A stretch of 64,000 nucleotides of DNA. It comes from UBA11090 sp035560555. Its GTDB lineage: Bacteria; Spirochaetota; Spirochaetia; Treponematales; Rectinemataceae. This document shows positions 32,019-40,974 of the stretch, in pieces; position 1 is the stretch's first letter; each line of letters begins with the position of its first letter. The translations under genes and the position numbers were made by a program. The notes under the pieces were generated by a model. The model had not been told where the DNA came from, made no database searches, and was given only the letters and a program-made list of their open reading frames with translations. The stretch is from NCBI GenBank assembly GCA_035560555.1, contig DATMZF010000020.1, forward strand, positions 8,726 through 72,725, read 5' to 3'.

Positions 32019-32774
32019 ATGAATTTCGATCTGAACGAGCGCGAATCGTTCATGCTCGACAAGATGGCTGAGGAGGGCTCCCTTTCGGTGGCCGACCTCG
32101 CGCGCGAACTCAACGTCTCCGCCGTCACCATCCGTTCCGACCTCAAGAACTTGGAAGAAAAAGGCTTCGTCAACAGGACCCGCGGCGGCGCCTACCCGGC
32201 TTTCTATAAAGACATCATCGACCGCCAGCGTCTCAACGTGGAGGAGAAGAACAGGATAGCCCGCGCCGCCGCGGAGTTCGTGCACGACGACGACAGGATC
32301 ATGATAGAGGCGGGCACGACGACGGCCCTCATCGTGCGCTACCTGACCGGAAGGCGGGGCGTCCAGATCGTCACCAACTCGACCCTCGTCTTCTCCTATG
32401 CCCGGCTCAACCCTTCGCTCAATATCATCCTCACCGGCGGCGTCTTCATGAAGGAGACCGAATCCCTCGTCGGGCCAGTGGCCCTCAAGGCCATCAACGA
32501 GTTCAACGTGCGGCTCGCCTTCGTCGGCACCGACGGCTTCAGCGTCGACCGGGGGATGACGACCCAGCTCGTGGAGGGTTCGGTTATCGTCAAGGCGATG
32601 AGGAACAGGGCCCAGGAGACCTGGCTTGTGGCCGATTCGTCCAAGTACGGAAAATCGGGGTTCGTGAACGTCCTCTCCCTCTCGGAGGTGGACGGCATCA
32701 TCACCGATTCGAATATAGACAAAGACGCCCTCGCGGCGATGAAAGAGAACGCGCTCGACCTGCGCGTCGTTTAG
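32019..32774 (+). CDS. DeoR family transcriptional repressor
   Basis: 251-residue regulator: N-terminal winged helix (SLSVADLARELNVSAVTIRSDLKNLEEKGFVNRTRGGA, about 20-60) and C-terminal DeoRC sugar-phosphate sensing domain (MIEAGTTTALIVRYL, IVTNS, ILTGG, FVGTDGF, VADSSKYGKSGF). Effectors in this family are phosphorylated sugars or polyols. GGAGG upstream of ATG. First gene of a long operon with a 2-oxoacid dehydrogenase complex and polyol enzymes, followed by E2 after nine bases. Two TTTCGAAA sites in its leader are likely its operators. Confidence 0.9.
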   Translation: MNFDLNERESFMLDKMAEEGSLSVADLARELNVSAVTIRSDLKNLEEKGFVNRTRGGAYPAFYKDIIDRQRLNVEEKNRIARAAAEFVHDDDRIMIEAGTTTALIVRYLTGRRGVQIVTNSTLVFSYARLNPSLNIILTGGVFMKETESLVGPVALKAINEFNVRLAFVGTDGFSVDRGMTTQLVEGSVIVKAMRNRAQETWLVADSSKYGKSGFVNVLSLSEVDGIITDSNIDKDALAAMKENALDLRVV

Positions 32775-32783
32775 GGAGGCACT

Positions 32784-34355
32784 ATGGCTCATGTGGTGGT
32801 GATGCCGAAGCTCGGCAATACCGTGGAATCCTGTATCATCGTAAAATGGAATGTTTCGGAAGGACAGGCTATCAAGGCCGACACCGTCCTCTGCGAGATA
32901 GAGACCGACAAGGCCACGATGGATGTCCCGGCCGGCGTCGAGGGCACGCTGCTGCGGCGGCTCCGGAACGAAGGCGACGACGTGCCCGTCCTCGAGCCCA
33001 TCGCCGTGATAGGCGCCGCCGGCGAATCCTTCGAAAGCATGGCGGGAGTGGCGGGCGCCGCGCCGGCGGCGGCTCCTCCGGCGGCCGCGGCTCCGGTGGC
33101 GGCAGGGAAGGCCGAGGCTCTGATGGCGGCCGCTACGGCTGGGAAGGCCGCGCCGGGAGCGAATGCGGCTCCGGCGGCCACGGATCCGACGGCGGCTAGG
33201 GCTCCGGTGGCCACGGCTCAGACTTCTCCGGCGGCCCAAACCATCGCGGCAGGGGGCCGCGTGGCGGCCAGCCCGCGCGCCAAGGCCGCGGCGCGCGGGG
33301 CGGGAGTCGCCCTCGAAGCGATTGGCGCCGGCAGCGGGCCCGGCGGCCGTGTCATCGAACGCGATGTGGAGGCGGTGGTGGCCGCCGGGCCCGGCCTCAC
33401 TGCCGCAGCCCGCGGCGAGGCCGCGCGCGACATCGCCGTCCTTCATGGCCTCTACGAGGCCGCCAAGACTGGCTCGGGACTGGGCGGCAGGGTAACCCTC
33501 GCCGACCTCGCGGCGGCGAAAGCGGCGCGGGCCGCCGGATCGGCCGCAGCAGCCTCGGCCACGCCGACCGCGACCCAAGCGCCATCGGCGGCCCAGGCGC
33601 ACTCCTCCGAGCCGAGCCTGGCGACGGCGGGCTCAGTCGCCTTCCCCGGTCCCTTCACGGACACGCCCATCAAGAGCATCCGCAAGATCATCGCGGACCG
33701 CATGATGCATTCGCTCCAGGCCAGCGCCCAGCTCACCTTCAACGCGAGCGCGCCGGCTGACAAGCTTCTTTCCATGCGCGGCCGCCTCAAAAGTTCCGAT
33801 CCCTCGCTCGGCCTCTCGGGCATAACCATCGGCGACATGGTGGCTTTCGCCGCCACGCGCGTCCTGGCCAAATATCCCAAACTCAACGCCCACGTCGTGG
33901 ACGGCGTCGTGCGCAGCTACGAGCGGGTCCACCTCGGCCTCGCCGTGGACACGCCTCGCGGCCTCATGGTGCCCGTCGTCAGGGACGCTCGCTCGCTCTC
34001 CCTGCGCCAGTTCTCGGAACAGTCGAAGATCCTCGCCAAGTCCTGCGTCGACGGCTCTCCCAACCCCGACCTGCTTTCGGGTTCCACCTTCACGGTGACG
34101 AACCTCGGAGCCTTCGGCATAGAGAGCTTCACGCCTATACTGAACGAGCCCGAAACCGGCATCCTCGGCGTGGACACCATCGCGCCGCGCGCGACCATCG
34201 GCCCCGACGGCAAACCCGGCGTCGAAATGCGCATCGGGTTCTCGCTCACCGTGGACCACAGGATCGTGGACGGCGCCGACGCCGCGCGCTTCTTGAAGGA
34301 TCTCTCCGACTACATCGCGAACATCGACATCGTCATGCTCGCCGCTCTCATGTGA
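32784..34355 (+). CDS. Dihydrolipoamide acyltransferase (E2) of a 2-oxoacid dehydrogenase complex
   Basis: 523-residue E2. One lipoyl domain (1-80) with lipoylated K43 in EIETDKATMDV; a long Ala/Pro/Thr-rich linker (about 85-160); a peripheral-subunit binding segment (ASPRAKAAARGAGVALEAIGAGSGPGGRVIERDV, about 165-205) and a second, weaker copy (about 215-255, AKTGSGLGGRVTLADL); catalytic domain from about 290 with the active-site region TVDHRIVDGADAARF near the C-terminus. The tandem binding segments are unusual. Acyl group identity (acetyl, branched-chain or other) is not readable. Linked to E3 by 16 bases. Confidence 0.9.
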   Translation: MAHVVVMPKLGNTVESCIIVKWNVSEGQAIKADTVLCEIETDKATMDVPAGVEGTLLRRLRNEGDDVPVLEPIAVIGAAGESFESMAGVAGAAPAAAPPAAAAPVAAGKAEALMAAATAGKAAPGANAAPAATDPTAARAPVATAQTSPAAQTIAAGGRVAASPRAKAAARGAGVALEAIGAGSGPGGRVIERDVEAVVAAGPGLTAAARGEAARDIAVLHGLYEAAKTGSGLGGRVTLADLAAAKAARAAGSAAAASATPTATQAPSAAQAHSSEPSLATAGSVAFPGPFTDTPIKSIRKIIADRMMHSLQASAQLTFNASAPADKLLSMRGRLKSSDPSLGLSGITIGDMVAFAATRVLAKYPKLNAHVVDGVVRSYERVHLGLAVDTPRGLMVPVVRDARSLSLRQFSEQSKILAKSCVDGSPNPDLLSGSTFTVTNLGAFGIESFTPILNEPETGILGVDTIAPRATIGPDGKPGVEMRIGFSLTVDHRIVDGADAARFLKDLSDYIANIDIVMLAALM

Positions 34356-34371
34356 GCAAGGGTAGGAATTA

Positions 34372-35754
34372 ATGAAAGATTTCGACATCATCGTCATCGG
34401 CGGCGGACCCGGCGGCTACCTCGCCGCGGAACGCCTGGCGCACGAGGGGAAAAAAGTCCTCCTCGCGGAGAAAGACGCCCTCGGGGGCACCTGCCTCAAC
34501 GTCGGCTGCATCCCCACGAAGACCCTCCTCAATTCGGCCAAACTCTACGTCCACGCCCTCGAGGGCGCCAAGTTCGGCGTCTCGGCCGACAATGTCCGCT
34601 ATGACTGGAAAGCCATGCAGGCTTGGAAGACCGAGGTTGTCGGCAAGCTCGTCGGCGCCATCGGCCTCACCGAGAAGAAGCTCGGCGTCGAGATCGTGAA
34701 GGCGGAAGCCCGCCTCCTCGGTCCGGGCAAGGTCCAGATCGGCGAAAAAATATACGAAACTGAACATATTATCCTCGCGACGGGCTCGGTTCCCGTCATG
34801 CCGCCCATCCCCGGCTGCCGGGGCAACCCCCTGGTCGTGGATTCCACCGGCCTTCTCTCCGTCCCCGAGGTGCCCGCGCGCCTCTGCGTCATCGGCGGCG
34901 GCGTCATCGGCGTCGAGTTCGCCAGCCTCTTCTCCGCCCTCGGCTCGAAGGTCGAGGTCGTCGAAATGCTCGACGAGATCGTTCCCTTCATGGACAGGGA
35001 AGCGGCGCCCATCCTCCGCCGCGGCATGAAGAGCGTCGCCTTCAACCTCGGCTGCAAGGTCGAGAAAATCGAAGGCGGCACCGTCTTCTATAGTAGGAAG
35101 GATGGAAGCGGAGCTTCGGTGCAAGCCACGGTCGAAGCCGACCTCGTCCTCATGGCCGTCGGCCGCAAGCCTAGTGTCGAAGGCTGGGGGGCCAAGGAAG
35201 CGGGCCTCGACGTCTCTCCCAAGGGCGTCGTCGTGGACGACAGGATGCGCACGAACCTCCCGAAAGTCTGGGCCGTCGGCGACGTCACCGGCCGCAGCCT
35301 CCTCGCGCACACGGCCTATCGCATGGCCGAAATAGCCAGCGCCAACATCCTTCGCGGCGAGGAAGCCGCGCGCTCGGGCGAGACGATGCGCTGGGACGCC
35401 GTGCCCTGGGCCGTCTACTCGATGCCCGAAGCCGCGGGCATAGGTCTCACCCAGCAGGAAGCCGAGCGCCGCGGCATAGAGGTCGTCACTTCCTCCGTCC
35501 CACTGCGCGTTTCGGGGCGTTTCGCCGCCGAGAACGGCTTCGCCGCCCCCGGCACCGCCAAGCTCGTCGCCGACGCCACAACGGGGAAGATCCTCGGCGC
35601 GCACATTGTCGGCGCCTACGCTTCGGAAACGATCTGGGGCGCCTCGGCCGTCATCGAAGAGGAACTGACCGTGGGCGATCTGCGCCAGCTCGTGTTCCCC
35701 CATCCCACGGTTTCCGAAGCCATCCGCGAAGCCGCCTGGGCCATGAAAGAATGA
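34372..35754 (+). CDS. Dihydrolipoamide dehydrogenase (E3)
   Basis: 460-residue pyridine nucleotide-disulfide oxidoreductase that reoxidises the E2 lipoyl group with NAD+. FAD motif IIVIGGGPGGYLAAERLA, redox pair C41/C46 in GGTCLNVGCIPTKTLL, NAD motif VIGGGVIGVEFASLFSALGSKVEVVE, GxxxVGD segment VWAVGDVTG, and the C-terminal catalytic His of VFPHPTVSEAI. Located between E2 and fused E1 in the same operon, so dedicated to this complex. Confidence 0.93.
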   Translation: MKDFDIIVIGGGPGGYLAAERLAHEGKKVLLAEKDALGGTCLNVGCIPTKTLLNSAKLYVHALEGAKFGVSADNVRYDWKAMQAWKTEVVGKLVGAIGLTEKKLGVEIVKAEARLLGPGKVQIGEKIYETEHIILATGSVPVMPPIPGCRGNPLVVDSTGLLSVPEVPARLCVIGGGVIGVEFASLFSALGSKVEVVEMLDEIVPFMDREAAPILRRGMKSVAFNLGCKVEKIEGGTVFYSRKDGSGASVQATVEADLVLMAVGRKPSVEGWGAKEAGLDVSPKGVVVDDRMRTNLPKVWAVGDVTGRSLLAHTAYRMAEIASANILRGEEAARSGETMRWDAVPWAVYSMPEAAGIGLTQQEAERRGIEVVTSSVPLRVSGRFAAENGFAAPGTAKLVADATTGKILGAHIVGAYASETIWGASAVIEEELTVGDLRQLVFPHPTVSEAIREAAWAMKE

Positions 35755-35791
35755 AACCGGGAAAACCGGAACGCCATACAAGGAGATAAAC

Positions 35792-38248
35792 ATGCCTAAG
35801 TCCATGACAGTAGATCCCGCGGACCTGCGGAAAAGCGGAGTCCTTAAAATCCCTTCGATTCCCATGAACCAGTACAAGCGCAATTTTTCCACCGAAATCG
35901 CGACCTATGGAAAGGACGGGCTCGTCGCTATGCTCCACGACATGATCGCGATCAGGGAGTTCGAGTCCATGCTCAACTCCATCAAGACCACTGGAGCCTG
36001 GAACGGCGTCGAGTACAACCACAAGGGTCCCGCCCATCTTTCCATGGGACAGGAAGCCGCCTCAGTCGGTCAAGCCGCCGCCCTCGATCCCGACGATTTC
36101 ATCTTCGGATCGCACCGCAGCCACGGCGAAATCCTCGCCAAATGTTTTTCGGCGGCGCGCAAGCTCGATCCCAAATCCCTCGAATCCATCATGAAGGGAT
36201 TCCTGGACGGCGAGACCCTCCGCTTCGCCGAACGCATTTCCTACGGCAACCTCGCCTCCCTCGCCGAAAACTTCATCCTCTTCGGCACGATGGCAGAGAT
36301 CTTCGCCCGCAAGTCAGGCTTCACGAGGGGCCTGGGCGGCTCGATGCACGCTTTCTTCGCGCCCTTCGGATCGATGCCGAACAACGCGATCGTCGGCGGC
36401 TCGGCCGACATAGCTACCGGCTCCGCGCTCTACAAGCGCATCAACAAGAAGTCGGGCATCGTCGTCTCCAACATAGGCGACGCTTCCATGGGCTGCGGTC
36501 CCGTGTGGGAAGCCATGACGCTCGCCTCCATGGACCAGTACAGGACCCTCTGGCCCGAATCGGCAGGCGGGGCGCCTCCCATTCTCTTCAACTTCTTCAA
36601 CAACTTCTACGGCATGGGCGGCCAGACGTTAGGCGAAACCATGGGCTACGGCGTCCTCGCGAGAGTAGGCGCTGGCGTCAACGCCGACGCCATGCACTCC
36701 GAGCGCGTCGACGGCTACGATCCGCTCGCGGTGGCCGACGCCGTCGCGCGCAAGAAGAAGATTCTCCTCGAGGGACGCGGCCCCGTCCTCCTCGACACCA
36801 TCACCTACAGGATTTCCGGCCACTCGCCCTCCGACGCCTCCAGCTACAGGACGAAGGACGAAGTCGAACTCTGGCAGAAGAACGACTCCATCGATGACTT
36901 CTCCGCCTACCTCGTCAAGAACAAGGTGATGTCGAAATCCGACGTGGAGACGATGCGCGCCGCTGTCGACGAAAAGCTGACGGCTGTCCTCAAGCTTTCC
37001 ACGAACGAGGCCGAGTGCCCGCGCGTGGACGGCGCCTTCATCGAATCCGTGATGTTCTCGAACCAGAAGGTCGAGAAGTTCGACGACAGGGAGCCCGAGT
37101 TCCTTCAGCCTCTCTCGGAGAACGCCCGCGTGAAATCCATCGCCGGAAAGATACGCAAGGCCACCGACGCCGAGGGCAAGCCGGTTTCCAAGAACAAGAT
37201 GTACCAGTATCGCGACGCCCTCTTCGAAGCCATCGCGCATCGTTTCGCCATCGATCCCACCCTCGCTGCCTGGGGCGAGGAAAACCGCGACTGGGGCGGC
37301 GCCTTCGCCGTCTATCGCGGCCTCACCGAGGCGCTTCCCTACAACAGGCTCTTCAATTCCTCCATCTCTGAGGGCGCCATCGTCGGCTCGGGCGTGGGGT
37401 ACGCGCTTTCGGGCGGGCGCGCCATCGTCGAGCTCATGTACTGCGACTTCCTCGGCCGCGCTGGCGATGAGATCTTCAACCAGGTCGCCAAGTGGCAGTC
37501 GATGTCGGCGGGCATTCTCAAGATGCCCCTCACCGTGCGCGTCTCCGTCGGCAACAAGTACGGCGCCCAGCACAGCCAGGATTGGGCAGCCCTCGTGGCC
37601 CACATTCCCGGGCTCAAGGCTTACTTCCCCTCGACCCCCTACGACGCCAAGGGCATGATGAACCTCGCGTTGCGTGGCACCGATCCCGTCATTTTCTTCG
37701 AAAGCCAGCTTCTCTACGATATCGGCGAGCAGTTCGAGCCCAACGGCGTTCCGGAAGGCTATTACGAAATACCCGAGGGCGAGCCGGCGGTCAGAAAACA
37801 GGGCAAGGACATAACGATCGTGACGTTGGGCGCCACTTTATACCGAGCGATGGAGGTCGCGAAGACGCTCGAGGATAAGTATGGGCTCTCCGCCGAGGTC
37901 ATCGACCTTCGCTTCGTCGCTCCCTTGAACTACAGCGTCATCGTCGAATCGGTGAAGAAGACAGGAAGGCTCATCCTCGCCTCCGACGCCGTCGAGAGGG
38001 GATCCTTCCTCCACACGGTGGCGTCCAACGTTCAGACCCTCGCTTTCGATTACCTCGACGCTCCCGTCGCTGTCGTCGGTTCGCGGAACTGGATCACGCC
38101 CGCGGCGGAACAGGAAGCGCTTTTCTTCCCGCAGAAGGAATGGATCCTGGACACCATCCACGAGCGAATCCTTCCCCTGAGGGACCACGTGGTCACGACG
38201 GCGCAAACGAACGGCGAACTCGCGCGCAGGGCGCGCCTCGGCGTGTGA
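35792..38248 (+). CDS. Fused alpha-beta E1 component of a 2-oxoacid dehydrogenase complex
   Basis: 818-residue thiamine diphosphate enzyme in which the alpha (about 35-400) and beta (about 480-800) subunits of the heterotetrameric E1 are fused in one chain. Alpha half: FGSHRSHGEILAK, RGLGGSMHAF, the ThDP motif GDASMGCGPVWEAM...NNFYGMGGQ. Beta half: YRDALFEAIAHRF, NSSISEGAIVGSGVGYALSGGRAIVELMYCDF, KYGAQHSQDW, VIDLRFVAPLN. The two-subunit type is used for branched-chain acids, acetoin or pyruvate, so substrate is open; the operon context suggests a polyol-derived 2-oxoacid or pyruvate. AGGAG upstream. The stop overlaps the next ATG. Confidence 0.9.
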   Translation: MPKSMTVDPADLRKSGVLKIPSIPMNQYKRNFSTEIATYGKDGLVAMLHDMIAIREFESMLNSIKTTGAWNGVEYNHKGPAHLSMGQEAASVGQAAALDPDDFIFGSHRSHGEILAKCFSAARKLDPKSLESIMKGFLDGETLRFAERISYGNLASLAENFILFGTMAEIFARKSGFTRGLGGSMHAFFAPFGSMPNNAIVGGSADIATGSALYKRINKKSGIVVSNIGDASMGCGPVWEAMTLASMDQYRTLWPESAGGAPPILFNFFNNFYGMGGQTLGETMGYGVLARVGAGVNADAMHSERVDGYDPLAVADAVARKKKILLEGRGPVLLDTITYRISGHSPSDASSYRTKDEVELWQKNDSIDDFSAYLVKNKVMSKSDVETMRAAVDEKLTAVLKLSTNEAECPRVDGAFIESVMFSNQKVEKFDDREPEFLQPLSENARVKSIAGKIRKATDAEGKPVSKNKMYQYRDALFEAIAHRFAIDPTLAAWGEENRDWGGAFAVYRGLTEALPYNRLFNSSISEGAIVGSGVGYALSGGRAIVELMYCDFLGRAGDEIFNQVAKWQSMSAGILKMPLTVRVSVGNKYGAQHSQDWAALVAHIPGLKAYFPSTPYDAKGMMNLALRGTDPVIFFESQLLYDIGEQFEPNGVPEGYYEIPEGEPAVRKQGKDITIVTLGATLYRAMEVAKTLEDKYGLSAEVIDLRFVAPLNYSVIVESVKKTGRLILASDAVERGSFLHTVASNVQTLAFDYLDAPVAVVGSRNWITPAAEQEALFFPQKEWILDTIHERILPLRDHVVTTAQTNGELARRARLGV

Positions 38249-39660
38249 TGAGCGACGTCATCAACGATTCCGCTGTCAGCCCCGGACGGCGCATCGAGGC
38301 GCTGAGAGCCTTCGCGACCTCTACGACCTCCGCGGCGGCGGCTCCCGCGGCGGCGGCCGCGACAAAAGCCGCGGCCGCCGGCGTGCCGCGCGCCGGCATC
38401 GCGGAAGAGTCGAATAACCACATACACACGATCTACAGCTTCAGTCCTTACACGCCCGCGGCCGCCGCCCTCGGCGCCTGGAAATCCGGGCTCTCCGTCG
38501 CGGGCTCCGTGGATCACGACTCCCTCGCGGGAGCCGCGGAAATGCGGGAAGCCTGCGCTATTCTCGGCATGGGTTCGGTGACGGGTTTCGAGATTCGCGT
38601 CCTCATGCACGCGGAATCCGAACGCGGCCGGGGAGGGGCTCCCGATTTCTTCGCGGGCCGCAAGATAAACAACCCCGATTCGGCCGGCATCATCTACATG
38701 ACGGTCCAGGGAGTGCCAGCACAGGCCGCTAACCGCGTCGCCGAATTCCTCGAACCGATACGCAAGCGACGCTTCGCCCGCACGGCCGCGATGGCCGTGC
38801 GCGCCAACGCCATTCTCGTCTCGGCCGGCCTCGATTCCTTCGATTTCGACCGCGACGTCCTTGGACGCTCCAAGTTCGCCGAAGGCGGGACCGTCACCGA
38901 GCGTCATCTCCTCGCCGCCATGGCGGAAGCGCTCATCGCTGGTTTTGGCCGCGGCCCGGCCCTCTCGGCGGGCATCCAGTCGAAGCTCGGGCTTTCTCTC
39001 AAGCCCAAGCTCGCGGTTTCCCTCTCTGACCCGGAAAATCCCTACCTGATGTACGATCTTCTCGGCATCCTCAAGGCCGAATATCTCCCCAGCTTCTTCA
39101 TCCAGCCCACGGACGAATGTGTCGACGCCCGAACGGCGGTAGAATTCGCGAAATCCATAGGAGCCATCCCAGCTTACGCCTACCTGGGCGATGTCGGCGA
39201 GTCTCCGACGGGCGACAAGAAGGCCGAGAAGTTCGAGGACGATTTCCTGCCCGAGCTTTTCGCCGAGCTCAAGAAGATCGGTTTCCTAGCGATAACCTAC
39301 ATGCCGCCGCGCAACAGTTCAGCGCAGTTGGCCCGTGTCCGGAGCCTCTGCAGCGAGTTTGGCTTCATGGAAATATCGGGCGTGGACATCAACCAGCCCC
39401 GGCAGTCCTTTAATTGCCCCGAGCTGAGGCTGCCCGAATTCGCCCACCTCAACGCCTCGACCTGGGCTATGGTCGCCCACGAAGCCCTCACCGCCGTCGA
39501 TCCTTCGCTGGGCCTATTCGGCGCAGGCAATCCCCGCGCGGCTTCAGGCCTCGATGAAAGAATCGCCCTCTACGCCAGGGCCGGCCGGGACATAGGCCGC
39601 TCCGGCGTCCCCGCCGTCTCGGTGGCCGAATCCCTCCATAAAGGAAGGTATGAACCATGA
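38248..39660 (+). CDS. PHP-domain hydrolase-like protein
   Basis: 470-residue protein with PHP metallohydrolase marks: NNHIHTIYSFSPYTP (about residue 54), SVDHDSLAG (about 89), TGFEIRVLMHAES, and a late block ISGVDINQPRQSF. The first 50 residues hold an Ala-rich stretch. The last metal ligand typical of PHP phosphatases is not obvious. Starts at an ATG overlapping the E1 stop (TGATG) and ends in an ATGA overlap with the SDR gene, so it is embedded in the operon. It may remove phosphate from a pathway intermediate; no function is known to me. Confidence 0.7.
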   Translation: MSDVINDSAVSPGRRIEALRAFATSTTSAAAAPAAAAATKAAAAGVPRAGIAEESNNHIHTIYSFSPYTPAAAALGAWKSGLSVAGSVDHDSLAGAAEMREACAILGMGSVTGFEIRVLMHAESERGRGGAPDFFAGRKINNPDSAGIIYMTVQGVPAQAANRVAEFLEPIRKRRFARTAAMAVRANAILVSAGLDSFDFDRDVLGRSKFAEGGTVTERHLLAAMAEALIAGFGRGPALSAGIQSKLGLSLKPKLAVSLSDPENPYLMYDLLGILKAEYLPSFFIQPTDECVDARTAVEFAKSIGAIPAYAYLGDVGESPTGDKKAEKFEDDFLPELFAELKKIGFLAITYMPPRNSSAQLARVRSLCSEFGFMEISGVDINQPRQSFNCPELRLPEFAHLNASTWAMVAHEALTAVDPSLGLFGAGNPRAASGLDERIALYARAGRDIGRSGVPAVSVAESLHKGRYEP

Positions 39661-40877
39661 CAGCATTGAACAATGTCATCATAGCGCCCCTCGTCAGGGG
39701 TCTTTTCCTCGACGCGACGGAACTTCCTCTAGTAGTCGCGCCCGCCCGATCGACGAAAAAGAAAAGCGGTGTATCGCCCATCGTCCTGAATCTTTCGCAG
39801 GCCAGCCTATGCGCGGACGGCGCTCTCGACGAAGCGAAGGCCGCCGCCGAGCTCGCGCGCGCCTTCGGCCAAGCGACGGCCGGCGGGAACGTATCCTTGC
39901 CGGCCATCGTCGAGGTAACGTTAGGCGACGACATTCTATCTTTCAAAGCGGCGAATTTCGCCGCGGGAATGGGCGCCGCTTCGTCGAGCCGCGCGACCTC
40001 CGGCGCCGCCGTTCTTGATGCCGCGGCCGCCAATTCCGCTCTCGGACGCGCCGCCGTCGTCGCGGGCAAAGTCGCCCTCGTCACGGGCGGGGCTCAAGGC
40101 TTCGGCGCCGAAATCGTCCGCGGCCTCGCGGCTTCCGGCGCCTACGTTTTCATTGCCGACCTCAATCTTTCGGGCGCGGCAAGCCTTTCGGAAGAGCTGA
40201 ACGCCGCGGCCGGCTCCCCCAGAACCTCGGCGATAGGCGTCAACGTCACCGACGAAGCCTCGGTCGCCGCCATGTTCGACGCGATAGCCGCCGCGACCGG
40301 CGGCCTCGACCTCATCGTCTCGAACGCCGGCGTCCTCAAGGCCTCTTCCGTCCTGGACCAGGACGAAAAAAGTTTCCGTTTCGTCACGGACGTCAACTAT
40401 ACCGGCTTCTTCTTCATGGCCAAGCACGGAGGCCGCCTCCTTCGCCGCCAATGGCGCGCGGCTCCCCGCTGGATGACGGACATCGTCCAGATCAACTCGA
40501 AATCGGGTCTCCAGGGCTCCAACAAGAACGGCGCCTACGCTGGCTCCAAGTTCGGTTCCATCGGACTCGTCCAGAGCTTCGCCCTCGAATTCGTGCAGTA
40601 TGGCATCAAGGTGAACGCCATCTGCCCGGGCAATTTCTTCGACGGTCCTCTCTGGTCCGATCCGGTAAAGGGCCTCTTTGTCCAATACCTCGAATCGGGC
40701 AAGGTTCCCGGCGCGAAGACGATAGCCGACGTCAAAGCCTACTACGAAGCGAAGGTCCCGATGGGCCGCGGAACCACTGGCGCCGACGTTATGCGCGCGC
40801 TGTATTATCTCGTCGAGCAGGAATATGAGACAGGCCAGGCATTGCCAGTGACCGGCGGCCAGGTAATGCTTAACTGA
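39657..40877 (+). CDS. Short-chain dehydrogenase (sorbitol-6-phosphate dehydrogenase-like) with N-terminal extension
   Basis: 406-residue SDR. The Rossmann domain starts only at about residue 137: GKVALVTGGAQGFGAEIVRGLA, then NAGVLKASSVL, catalytic Ser in QINSKSG, YAGSKFG for the Y-x3-K pair, and ICPGNFFDGPLW. The C-terminal region resembles sorbitol-6-phosphate 2-dehydrogenases. The first about 135 residues (no recognised domain) are extra compared with the usual 250-270-residue SDR. NAD(P)-dependent oxidation of a polyol phosphate to a ketose phosphate is the likely role, fitting with the kinase and zinc dehydrogenase that follow. Confidence 0.82.
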   Translation: MTALNNVIIAPLVRGLFLDATELPLVVAPARSTKKKSGVSPIVLNLSQASLCADGALDEAKAAAELARAFGQATAGGNVSLPAIVEVTLGDDILSFKAANFAAGMGAASSSRATSGAAVLDAAAANSALGRAAVVAGKVALVTGGAQGFGAEIVRGLAASGAYVFIADLNLSGAASLSEELNAAAGSPRTSAIGVNVTDEASVAAMFDAIAAATGGLDLIVSNAGVLKASSVLDQDEKSFRFVTDVNYTGFFFMAKHGGRLLRRQWRAAPRWMTDIVQINSKSGLQGSNKNGAYAGSKFGSIGLVQSFALEFVQYGIKVNAICPGNFFDGPLWSDPVKGLFVQYLESGKVPGAKTIADVKAYYEAKVPMGRGTTGADVMRALYYLVEQEYETGQALPVTGGQVMLN

Positions 40878-40974
40878 GACTCGGCCGGCGCGGCCGGCGT
40901 CTGTTCCCTGGCCCCTTCGGGCGGCCCCGGAGCAGCCGGCCGCGCCCGCGGGCCGCGGCGGAAACGGAGGCATC

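Noticed and set aside
34369..35892. 507-codon minus-strand frame opposite the E3 gene
   Set aside because: Composition dominated by Asp/Gly/Ala/Arg from antisense reading of a codon-biased gene; E3 motifs on the plus strand are decisive.
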